A stretch of DNA of 64,000 bases. Origin: Anaeromyxobacter soli. GTDB lineage: Bacteria; Myxococcota; Myxococcia; Myxococcales; Anaeromyxobacteraceae. The translations under genes were made by a program, and so were the position numbers. Shown in pieces: positions 1-6,348 of this stretch (position 1 is the first letter of the stretch; the number at the start of each line of letters is the position of its first letter). Location: assembly GCF_022808855.1 (NCBI RefSeq), contig NZ_JAKZLF010000008.1, forward strand, positions 17,120 to 81,119. The letters are read 5' to 3'. The notes under the pieces were generated by a model. It made no database searches, was not told where the DNA came from, and saw nothing but the letters and a program-made list of their open reading frames with translations.

Positions 1-19
1 TACACCTTCAGGTTCGTGT

Positions 20-49
20 GGGCGGGGGCGGCGGGGGGTGCGGGGGGGG
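20..49 (+). repeat. G-rich run, G-quadruplex type
   Basis: Four G-tracts (20-22, 24-28, 33-38, 42-49) are separated by short loops of 1-4 bases on the + strand, which meets the usual G-quadruplex pattern. It lies beyond the tRNA-Asn 3' hairpin near the window edge. The short glycine-rich and proline-rich reading frames crossing it look like composition artefacts. I see no gene in positions 1-182. Confidence 0.55.
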
Positions 50-144
50 CGGTGTGCCCCCCGGCCCGCGCCTGACTCCCTCGGTGCGAGCACCCGCAAG
101 CATCCGGGAGGATCCTGCGGAGAGTCTCGGTAGCTTCAATGGAC

Positions 145-177
145 GACGGGCGGTTGAGCCAGGCCCAACCGCCCGTC
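145..177 (-). terminator. Hairpin 3' of tRNA-Asn
   Basis: Perfect 12-bp inverted repeat (145-156 with 166-177) with a 9-base loop, starting 6 nt past the CCA end of the tRNA on the minus strand. There is no clear U-tract, so it could be a GC-rich terminator or a processing boundary. Confidence 0.5.
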
Positions 178-182
178 CGAAA

Positions 183-258
183 TGGCTCCCCAGGCATGAC
201 TCGAACATGCGACCCGGTGATTAACAGTCACCTGCTCTGCCAACTGAGCTACTGGGGA
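183..258 (-). tRNA. tRNA-Asn (anticodon GTT)
   Basis: On the minus strand the 76-nt gene begins TCCCCAG and ends CTGGGGA-G-CCA, giving a perfect 7-bp acceptor stem, discriminator G and an encoded CCA. The anticodon loop reads CTGTTAATC, so the anticodon is GTT for asparagine. D-loop (AGCTCAGTTGGCAGAGC) and T-loop (GTTCGAGTC) consensus sequences are intact. A good sigma-70 type promoter lies 15 nt upstream and a strong hairpin follows, so it is probably transcribed alone. Confidence 0.97.
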
Positions 259-272
259 ATGGCAGGGGCGCG

Positions 273-301
273 AATCTAGAGAAGGACCGCGGGCGCGTCA
301 A
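273..301 (-). promoter_or_regulatory. Promoter of tRNA-Asn
   Basis: On the minus strand TTGACG (296-301) and TAGATT (273-278) are 17 bp apart, ending 14 bp before the tRNA 5' end. This is one of the best housekeeping-type promoters in the window and calibrates the local consensus as TTGACN, 16-18 bp, TANNNT. Confidence 0.7.
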
Positions 302-461
302 GAGGGTATGCGACCCGTTTCGGCGGGTCGCGTACCGCCCACGATCGACGCCGCGGCAGCGAACGATCTTCGCGGCGCAGGGCCCACGAACCGCCCACCG
401 TGTGATCAGCCGAGGCCGACGGCGCGCCCGAGGGCCGGACCCGGCAGCTATACTCGGCTCC

Positions 462-545
462 GTGACGACGCCTCTCGCCTCCTGCGGCCGGCTCGCCGGC
501 ACGCCCGCCGGCCGGGCGCTCGCCCCCGCAGCGGTGGCGCGATGA
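462..545 (+). CDS. Possible 27-codon leader peptide before SirB1 gene
   Basis: A TATACT box (449-454) ends 7 nt before a GTG that opens a 27-codon frame. Its TGA overlaps the ATG of the SirB1 gene as ATGA. The same box-to-start spacing recurs at several genes here, so this could be a leaderless reading frame translationally coupled to the next gene. The peptide resembles nothing I know, and no -35 is visible. It may equally be untranslated leader. Confidence 0.3.
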   Translation: MTTPLASCGRLAGTPAGRALAPAAVAR

Positions 546-1372
546 CCGCCGGCGGCCTCGCGCGCGAGCGGTTCGCCGCGGTGATGGCCCGCGATCCCAT
601 CCCGCTCGACGAGGCTGCGCTGGCGATCGCGGCGGAGGAGTACCCACACCTCGACGAGGCTGCGTACCTCGCCCGGCTCGACGCGCTCGCGGCGCGGGTC
701 GTCGCCCGCTCGCCGGCTCCCGCCCGCGCCGCCTCGTTGCTCCGCGCGCTCCGCGAGGTGCTCGCGGGGGAAGAGGGGATGCACGGCGGGTCGACGGATT
801 ACGACGACCCGCGCAGCTCGTTTTTGAACGAGGTGCTCGACCGCCGCGTCGGCCTGCCGATCACGCTGTCCGTCGTGTACATGGAGGTCGGGCGCCGCGC
901 AGGGGTCTCGCTTGACGGCGTCGGGATGCCGGGCCACTTCCTCGTGCGCTACCTCTCGCCCTCGGGCGCCGAGATCTTCGTGGACGCCTTCCACGGCGGG
1001 GAGATGCTCTCCGCCGACGACTGCCTGTCCCGCTACCGCGAGCGCACCGGGCGCGATCTCGACCGGCGCCTGCTCGGTCCATCCACCCCGGGCCAGATCG
1101 TGCTGCGCATGCTGGGGAACCTGCGCCGCCTCTACACCGCGCGGAAGGACGACCTCCGCGCCTGGTGGGTGCTCGACCGGATCCTGCTCGCCGCGCCGAG
1201 CCAGCTCGCGGCGCTCCGGGATCGCGGCCTCGCCGCGGCCCGGCTCGGAGCGGGCCGCTCGGCGGCGCGCGACCTCGAGACGTACCTCGCGCGCGCCCCG
1301 GACGCCCAGGACTCCGACTCGGTCCGCGCGACGCTGGCTCAGCTCCACGACGGGCCTGAGCTCGCGAACTGA
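542..1372 (+). CDS. SirB1 family transglutaminase-like/TPR protein
   Basis: Predicted 276-aa cytoplasmic protein. The N-terminal part has the SirB1/transglutaminase-like signature: DYDDPRSSFLNEVLDRR (about 86-102), GLPITLSVVYMEVGRRAG, then GMPGHFLVR (about 128-136) and FVDAFHGG. The last 90 residues are an alanine- and leucine-rich TPR-like helical region. Members of this family generally lack an obvious catalytic cysteine, and I see none here, so an enzymatic role is doubtful and the biochemical function is unknown. The ATG at 542 is chosen because it overlaps the stop of a preceding short frame and immediately precedes the conserved region; longer in-frame starts reach into the tRNA promoter region. 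It converges on the ferredoxin gene. Confidence 0.85.
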   Translation: MTAGGLARERFAAVMARDPIPLDEAALAIAAEEYPHLDEAAYLARLDALAARVVARSPAPARAASLLRALREVLAGEEGMHGGSTDYDDPRSSFLNEVLDRRVGLPITLSVVYMEVGRRAGVSLDGVGMPGHFLVRYLSPSGAEIFVDAFHGGEMLSADDCLSRYRERTGRDLDRRLLGPSTPGQIVLRMLGNLRRLYTARKDDLRAWWVLDRILLAAPSQLAALRDRGLAAARLGAGRSAARDLETYLARAPDAQDSDSVRATLAQLHDGPELAN

Positions 1373-1398
1373 GCGGGCTCCCCGGCTGCGGCTTCCGC

Positions 1399-1782
1399 TC
1401 AGCGCTCGCCGCCGCTCTTCGGATCACCCGGCGGTGCCGCGTCGGCGGCGCGCGCCGGAGGTCCGGCCTCGAGGCGCCGCAGCCGGAGCCGCTCGACCGG
1501 CTCGCCGCCCACGAGGTGGCGCTCGACGATCTCCGCGACGTCCGCGACCGAGACGTGGCCGTACCAGACGCCCTCCGGGTACACGACGATCGACGGGCCG
1601 AAGGCGCAGGCGTCGAGGCAGCCGGCGGCGTTCGCGCGGATCTGCTTGTCGAGCCCGCGGCGCTTGAGCTCCTCCTTCAGCGCCTGGCGGATCGCGGGCG
1701 AGCCCTTGCGCCCGCACGAGCCTCGCGGATCGTCCTCGGCCCGCACGTTCTCGCACACGAAGACGTGGTGGCGGAAGCGCAT
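1399..1782 (-). CDS. Thioredoxin-like [2Fe-2S] ferredoxin
   Basis: A 127-aa small electron carrier. Cysteines at 10, 23, 55 and 59 give the spacing C-x12-C-x31-C-x3-C characteristic of the thioredoxin-fold [2Fe-2S] ferredoxins of the Clostridium pasteurianum/Aquifex type, which are also related to NuoE and hydrogenase small domains. The C-terminal 30 residues are a disordered Ala/Pro tail. It probably moves electrons in the cytoplasm, but no partner redox enzyme is adjacent, so the pathway cannot be assigned. It is the third gene of a minus-strand run behind the HAD hydrolase and SDR genes, 43 bp after the SDR stop, so co-transcription is possible. Confidence 0.88.
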   Translation of the reverse strand: MRFRHHVFVCENVRAEDDPRGSCGRKGSPAIRQALKEELKRRGLDKQIRANAAGCLDACAFGPSIVVYPEGVWYGHVSVADVAEIVERHLVGGEPVERLRLRRLEAGPPARAADAAPPGDPKSGGER

Positions 1783-1825
1783 GCGGTGGTCCTAGCGCCG
1801 CGGGCGCCCGCCCGCACGCGAGTCG

Positions 1826-2614
1826 CTACGGCTCGCGCGCGACGATCTGACCGCGCGGCACGACCAGCAGCGCGCCTCCCGAGACGCAGAGGTCGTCCCC
1901 CACGAGGTGCCCGGAGGCCTCGCTCGCGAGGTACAGGCACGCGTGCACGACGTCCGCGACCTCGCCGACGCGCCGGTTCGGGAGGGCGCCGGCGATCGCC
2001 GCGCCGACGTCCTTCAGCTCCGCCTCCGCCATGGGCGTACGCACCCAGCCCGGGGAGACCAGGTTCACCCGGGTGCGCGGCGCGAGCTCCACCGCGAGGC
2101 TCATCGCGAGCGACTGGAGCGCGCCCTTCGTCGCCGCGTAGTGGCCGTGGCGCGCCTCGCCACGCTGGCCGGCGGTGGAGCCGATGAACACGACGTTGCC
2201 GCGGCCGTTCCGCCCCAGGTACGGCGTCGCCTCGCGCACGAGGTAGAACGCGCTGAACACGTTGACGCGGAAGATCTCCTCGAGCTGCGGTCCGGCGATC
2301 CGGTCGATGGGGCCCTCGTTCCAGATCGCGGCCGAGTGCACGATCTGGTCGAGCCCGCCGAGCGCCTTCACCGTGGCGTCGACCAGGTGGACGCAGCCGG
2401 CCTCGGTGCCGAGCTCGGCCCCGATCGCCACCGCGCGCCCGGGGTAGCGGGCCGCGAGCGCCTCCGCGGCCGCGCGGTTCGAGCGGTAGTGGACGGCGAC
2501 CTTCATGCCCTGCGCGAGGAACGCCTCGGCGACGCCGAGGCCGATGCCGGACGAGGCGCCCGTGACGAGCGCGCAGCGCCCTGCGAGATCCGAGTAGCTC
2601 ACCTGCACGCTCAA
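1826..2614 (-). CDS. Short-chain dehydrogenase/reductase (SDR)
   Basis: A classical SDR of about 262 aa. The Rossmann motif TGASSGIG is at residues 18-25, the HSAA variant of the NNAG motif at 93-96, the catalytic Ser at about 146 (GSTAG), and YAATK gives Tyr159 and Lys163. The VSPGWVRTPM motif follows. It is an NAD(P)H-dependent oxidoreductase of unknown substrate, resembling FabG-like or pteridine-reductase-like members. Start: TTG at 2614 overlaps the upstream HAD stop as TTGA and has GGAGG 5 nt before it; GTG at 2608 or 2602 are alternatives. The same TTGA coupling occurs at ruvX/mltG, which supports this choice. Confidence 0.87.
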   Translation of the reverse strand: MSVQVSYSDLAGRCALVTGASSGIGLGVAEAFLAQGMKVAVHYRSNRAAAEALAARYPGRAVAIGAELGTEAGCVHLVDATVKALGGLDQIVHSAAIWNEGPIDRIAGPQLEEIFRVNVFSAFYLVREATPYLGRNGRGNVVFIGSTAGQRGEARHGHYAATKGALQSLAMSLAVELAPRTRVNLVSPGWVRTPMAEAELKDVGAAIAGALPNRRVGEVADVVHACLYLASEASGHLVGDDLCVSGGALLVVPRGQIVAREP

Positions 2615-3519
2615 CGCCGCCTCCGCTTCGCGCCGCGCCGGGCCGCCGGCACGGTCGCCTCGGGCGCCGTCCAGCGCGCGCCGTCGAGGACGTCCAGGAT
2701 CTGCACGAACGAGGCGATCGACAGCGGCCACCGCGGCGTGTCCACGTCGGCCACGTGGCGCCGCGTCACGGCCTTCGCCGAGATCACCGCGAGCCTCTCG
2801 CGGTACTCCTTCGAGATGTACGTGCCGTACTCGGCCCAGACCCCCACGGCGCCGCACGCCTGGGCGACCGGCATGTCCTTCTTCGGGTTGTCGCCGACGT
2901 AGAGCACCTCGGTCCCCTCGAGCCCGAAGTCGCCGAGGACCCGGCGCAGCCCCGCCGGGCTGGGCTTCTCCGCCGCGCGCGGCAGCTCCACGACCACGGT
3001 CTTCTTGGAGCGGTAGGCCCCGGCCGCGTCCTTGCGGCGGATCTCGGGGTCGACGTTCTCGGGCAGGTCATAGCCCTTGAGCGCGTAGACCGCGTCGAAG
3101 AGACCGTCCAGCTCGAGCATCTGGATGCGCAGCTCGAGCGCGTTCCGCGGCGCGTCGGAGAGGGCGATGACCTTGAGCCCCCGCGCGCGGATCTTCTCGA
3201 GCGTCTCGCGGACGTGAGGGTAGGGGTGAAGGTAGCGCCGGCGCGCCTCGGCGAACGCGCGCCGCGCGGGGCGGATGACGAGCGCGTCGAACGAGTCGAA
3301 GTCCGCCTCGTACGGCCGGAAGAGCGACGACTCCTGGATCGCGAACGGGTACTCGTTCGACTCGTGGCGGGTATAGACCGCCTTCAGGGACTGGACGATC
3401 TCGATGCGGGGGCGGCCCGTGGTCTGCTCGAGCGAGGCGACCATGGCCTCGAGGCTCGGGACGATGTAGTCGACCCATGGGTAGAGCGTGTTGTCGAGGT
3501 CGGTGACGACGGCCTTCAT
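2611..3519 (-). CDS. HAD-superfamily hydrolase
   Basis: 302 aa starting MKAVVTDLDNTLYP. The DLDNT motif (Asp7 nucleophile, Asp9 acid/base) is HAD motif I, ALSDAPRN supplies the motif II Ser, a downstream Lys is present, and VLYVGDNPKKDM is motif IV. It has a large cap insert between motifs I and II, as in class I HAD phosphatases such as FCP1-unlike, YjjG or PGP-type enzymes. The start at 3519 is chosen because the D-x-D motif is normally within ten residues of the N-terminus; a longer start would add 15 residues. It is translationally coupled to the downstream SDR. The likely role is phosphomonoester hydrolysis; the substrate is unknown. The pseudokinase gene is divergent, 126 bp away. Confidence 0.87.
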   Translation of the reverse strand: MKAVVTDLDNTLYPWVDYIVPSLEAMVASLEQTTGRPRIEIVQSLKAVYTRHESNEYPFAIQESSLFRPYEADFDSFDALVIRPARRAFAEARRRYLHPYPHVRETLEKIRARGLKVIALSDAPRNALELRIQMLELDGLFDAVYALKGYDLPENVDPEIRRKDAAGAYRSKKTVVVELPRAAEKPSPAGLRRVLGDFGLEGTEVLYVGDNPKKDMPVAQACGAVGVWAEYGTYISKEYRERLAVISAKAVTRRHVADVDTPRWPLSIASFVQILDVLDGARWTAPEATVPAARRGAKRRRR

Positions 3520-3645
3520 GCGCGGCACGCGCGCATCGTAGCCGGTGGGTCCGCCACCCGCCACGCCCGTGTGCCGACGTGGGCGTGGGTGCGCCGCGCG
3601 CTGCGGGCGGGCGCCGCGGGCGGGCAGGGTGTAGATTCGGCGGCG

Positions 3646-5493
3646 ATGGCCCCGACCGATCGCTTCGAGATCATCGCGCCGCTGCCGTCTTCCTCCGGGT
3701 TCCGCCGCGCCCTCGCCGTGGACCGCTCAGGGCCGCCCCGCGCGGTCGTGCTCGCGTTCGCCCCGGCGCGCGTCGCCGACGATCCGGTTCGACTCGCGGC
3801 GCTCGCGCGCGACGCCGAGGCCGCGGCGCGCGTGCGGCACCCGAACGTCGTGCCGGTCGACGGCCTCGAGACCGTCGGGGGCGCCGTCGCGGTGGTCGAG
3901 CCGCACCGGCCCGGTCCTTCGCTCCGCGACCTCCTCGACGCCGCCGGGCGGCTCCCTCCGGACGTGGCCGCCCGCGTCGTCGCCGACGCCTGTGCCGGGC
4001 TCGCGCGCGTCCACGCGCTCGATCCCGGCGATGGTCGCCCACTCGCGCACGGCGCGCTCTCCGCCGAGCGGCTCGTCGTCGCAGCGGACGGAGCGACGGT
4101 GCTCACCGGCCTCGGCGCCGGGCTCGGAGAGGAGACGGCCGCGGACGTGCGCGCGCTCGCCGCGATCCTGCACGAGTGCCTCGTCGGCGAGCCCCCGCAG
4201 GCGCCGCTGCGGCCGCTCGACGCTCCCGGCATCCCGCCCGCGCTGGCGGCGGTCGTCGATCTCGCGCTCGGCGCGACGGGGGGACAGCCCCTGCGCTCGG
4301 CGGGCGTGCTGGGCGAGGCGATCGCGGCCGCGCTGCCGCTCGCGCCCCGCGAGGCGGTGTCGGCCTACGCCGAGGCCATCCTCCCGGCGGACGAGGGCGA
4401 GCGTGCGGCGCTCGCGCGCCTCGTCGCGCGAGCCACGGGAGAGGACGCCGAGGCCGATCTCGCCGTCGAGCTGCTGGAGGACGGCGAGCCGGCCATGGCG
4501 GCGGCCACCCCGACCGCGACCCCCACCTCGAGCGCGACCCCGACCCCGACCCCGAGCCCGACCCCGAGCCCGACCGCGATGGCTACGGGCAACCCGGTCG
4601 GAACGGAGACCCCGGCCTCCTCGGTGAACCCGCTCCTGCCGGAGCAAACGGCTCTGCCGGTGCAGCCGGTCCCGAGCACGACCCCCGTCCCGGCAGGACC
4701 GCGCGAGGCGGCTCTTCCTGAATGGTTCGCTCCCTCCGCGGCCGAGGCGCGCGCTGGCTCGGTGCTCCCTGAGCCCGTCGTCATCCCCGCGCGCGTCGCG
4801 CCACAGGCGCCCGCGCCCGCCGTCGCGCCGACGCCGGTGCAGGTCCCGCGTCCTGCGGATCCGTTCTCGCCGCAGCCGGTCGCCTCGGGCGGAGTGGCTG
4901 CTCCTTCGCCGGACACGGTGTCCACGTTCCCCGCGCCCGTCGCCGCAGCGCCGCGGCGCTCGCGGGCCCCGCTCGCGATCGCCGCGCTGTGCCTTCTCGT
5001 CGGGTTCGGCGGGGGCTTCGTCGCCACGCGCGGCAGGATCCTCCCCGACCTCGTCCGCGCGGACGTCGCCGGACGCGAGCCCGCACAGGCAGCCGAGGTC
5101 CGCCCCGAAGCGCCCGCAGCGGGCGGCGCGGCAACGGCGAGGCCCGCCTCCACGGCGCCCGCGGAGGACGCCGGAGCTCCGCCCAGGGCTGCCGCGGCGG
5201 AGCCTGCTGCGGCCGCGCCGGCGAAGCCGGCGAAGCCGGCGAAGAAGGCGCCGCCCCGCCGCGTCGCCGCGGCTGCTCCGTCGGCAGGGAAGGGGTTCCT
5301 CGTCGTGACCGCGCCGGCGGAGGCCGAGGTCCTCGTCGACGGAAAGCGCGTCGGTATGGGCGACGTGCGGCGCGAGGTCGACGTCGGCGCCCACCGCGTC
5401 GAGGTCCGGCTCGGCGGCGCCAGCGTGGCCGAGCGGTTCTCGATCTCGCGGGGCGAGACCTGGACCTACGACGTGACGCCCACCGTCAAGTAG
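3646..5493 (+). CDS. Membrane pseudokinase with PEGA domain
   Basis: About 615 aa. Residues 1-230 follow the layout of a Ser/Thr protein kinase, with RHPNVVPVDGLE and a C-lobe with HGALSAERLVV, but the ATP-binding lysine position is lost (AVVLAFAP), HRDLKPEN is replaced by HGALSAER (H135 onward) and DFG by TGLG. Next come a long disordered Pro/Thr/Ala linker (about 285-440), one membrane helix (about 443-462), an Ala/Lys/Pro region, and a C-terminal PEGA domain (about 547-615: GFLVVTAPAEAEVLVDGK). Topology is probably kinase-like domain in the cytoplasm and PEGA in the periplasm. Myxobacteria carry many PEGA kinases; this one appears catalytically dead and is likely a scaffold or sensor. A TAGATT box (3632-3637) ends 8 nt before the ATG and there is no Shine-Dalgarno sequence, so the mRNA may be leaderless. 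Confidence 0.82.
   Translation: MAPTDRFEIIAPLPSSSGFRRALAVDRSGPPRAVVLAFAPARVADDPVRLAALARDAEAAARVRHPNVVPVDGLETVGGAVAVVEPHRPGPSLRDLLDAAGRLPPDVAARVVADACAGLARVHALDPGDGRPLAHGALSAERLVVAADGATVLTGLGAGLGEETAADVRALAAILHECLVGEPPQAPLRPLDAPGIPPALAAVVDLALGATGGQPLRSAGVLGEAIAAALPLAPREAVSAYAEAILPADEGERAALARLVARATGEDAEADLAVELLEDGEPAMAAATPTATPTSSATPTPTPSPTPSPTAMATGNPVGTETPASSVNPLLPEQTALPVQPVPSTTPVPAGPREAALPEWFAPSAAEARAGSVLPEPVVIPARVAPQAPAPAVAPTPVQVPRPADPFSPQPVASGGVAAPSPDTVSTFPAPVAAAPRRSRAPLAIAALCLLVGFGGGFVATRGRILPDLVRADVAGREPAQAAEVRPEAPAAGGAATARPASTAPAEDAGAPPRAAAAEPAAAAPAKPAKPAKKAPPRRVAAAAPSAGKGFLVVTAPAEAEVLVDGKRVGMGDVRREVDVGAHRVEVRLGGASVAERFSISRGETWTYDVTPTVK
4507..4579 (+). repeat. Hexanucleotide-like CCGACC/CCGAGC repeat in linker
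   Basis: Imperfect tandem hexamers (ACCCCG, ACCGCG, AGCCCG) encode a Thr-Pro/Ser-Pro stretch in the linker of the pseudokinase. Units are in-frame multiples, so copy-number change would alter linker length without frameshift. A related array occurs at about 58640-58800. Confidence 0.6.
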
Positions 5494-5521
5494 CCGCGGG
5501 CGCCCGGACGAGGCTCCGCCC

Positions 5522-5545
5522 CGCGACGGCGCCGGGGCCGTCGCG
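5522..5545. terminator. Hairpin between convergent genes
   Basis: Perfect 9-bp inverted repeat (5522-5530 with 5537-5545) and 6-base loop between the converging pseudokinase and slyD stop codons. No U-tract on either side, so it is only a candidate bidirectional terminator. Confidence 0.4.
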
Positions 5546-5573
5546 CGAGGGTGAGCGTGAGCGGCATCCGTCT

Positions 5574-6059
5574 CTAGTGGTCGTGCCCTTCCGGCCCGTG
5601 GGCGTGACCGTGCTCCCGCTCCTCTTCGGTCGCCTCGCGGACGTCACGGACCGTGATGTCGAAGAAGAGCGTCTTGCCGGCGAGCGGGTGGTTCAGGTCG
5701 ATCAGGATCTTGTCGCCCCGGACCTCCCGGATCACGAACGGGACGGGCTCGCCGTCCTCGCCTTCCGCCGTGAGCTCCATTCCGGGCTGGGGCTGGAAAT
5801 CCGGCGGGAAGGCGGTGCGGTCGACCTCCTGGACGCCGCGCGCGTCGTGCTCGCCGTAGCCGTCCTTGGGCGGCACGGTCACCTGCTTGCGATCGCCGGC
5901 GGACAGCCCCTCGAGCGCCGACTCGAGGCCGGGCACGATCTGCCCCTCGCCGTGGAGATAGGTGAGGGGCTCGGCAGGCTCGGAGGCGTCGATGACCTTC
6001 CCGTCGCCGAGGTGGAGCGAGTAGTCGATGCCGACGACGGTTCCGTTCGAGATCTTCAT
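5574..6059 (-). CDS. slyD: SlyD-type FKBP peptidyl-prolyl isomerase
   Basis: 161 aa. The FKBP domain is split by an insert-in-flap as in SlyD: VGIDYSLHLGDGKVIDAS (8-25), GEGQIVPGLESALEGLSAGD (37-56), the IF chaperone segment (about 67-125), then HPLAGKTLFFDITVRDV. The C-terminus is histidine-rich (HGHAHGPEGHDH), a nickel-binding tail shorter than that of E. coli SlyD. It acts as cytoplasmic prolyl isomerase/chaperone and may deliver nickel to hydrogenases. A TTCGCG-16-TATCTT promoter ends 7 nt before the ATG with no Shine-Dalgarno, suggesting a leaderless transcript, and a large palindrome overlaps that promoter. Confidence 0.93.
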   Translation of the reverse strand: MKISNGTVVGIDYSLHLGDGKVIDASEPAEPLTYLHGEGQIVPGLESALEGLSAGDRKQVTVPPKDGYGEHDARGVQEVDRTAFPPDFQPQPGMELTAEGEDGEPVPFVIREVRGDKILIDLNHPLAGKTLFFDITVRDVREATEEEREHGHAHGPEGHDH

Positions 6060-6066
6060 GGCTCGA

Positions 6067-6094
6067 AAGATAACGCGCCGGCCGTCCCCGCGAA
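6067..6094 (-). promoter_or_regulatory. Candidate slyD promoter
   Basis: TTCGCG (6089-6094) and TATCTT (6067-6072) are 16 bp apart on the minus strand, the latter 7 nt before the slyD ATG. The hisZ promoter at 55768-55795 has the same TTCGCG-16-TANNNT arrangement. The predicted transcript would start at or next to the initiation codon. Confidence 0.4.
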
Positions 6095-6110
6095 CGGGTA
6101 CGGCCGGCGC
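6075..6110. terminator. Large palindrome/terminator upstream of slyD
   Basis: Arms of 11 bp pair perfectly (6075-6085 with 6100-6110), and the loop holds an inner 4-bp stem (6087-6090 with 6095-6098) closed by CGAA. Read on the minus strand it is followed by TTATCTTT, so it can serve as an intrinsic terminator for the DUF4159-vWA transcript. It also covers the -35 region of slyD and could be an operator. Confidence 0.5.
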
Positions 6111-6348
6111 GCAGTCCGGGATTCGCAGCCGTGCCTGCTGACCCGGGAGGCGACTGGTGCCGCATGTCGACCTTTGCAGTCGACGTGCCGGTGGCCACCC
6201 GCGTGTGCGGGGAACGGCGCAAGGCCTGGAAATCCGGGGGCTCGGCTGGGTGGCCTCGGCCGCGGGCTCCCCCGGGGATCGCTCGGGGAGAGCGAAACGC
6301 CTGCGCGGCCGCGCTTCCGCCTCGAAAGCTTTGCGACCGCCCGCGCGG

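Larger units (their letters stand above)
6060..6348. other. Intergenic region between vWA gene and slyD
   Basis: This 289-bp stretch holds the slyD promoter, an 11-bp perfect palindrome (6075-6110), and a second inverted repeat around two GTCGAC sites (6164-6186). A 75-codon + strand frame (6131-6358) has no recognisable protein features and I do not call it. The region reads on the minus strand as the 3' end of the vWA operon followed by slyD. Confidence 0.5.

Noticed and set aside
8-224. Short frames over the G-rich run and tRNA-Asn
   Set aside because: They encode poly-Gly/Pro and overlap the tRNA gene; composition artefacts.
308-541. N-terminal extension of the SirB1 frame
   Set aside because: The extra residues are Arg/Pro-rich without conserved features and begin in the tRNA promoter region.
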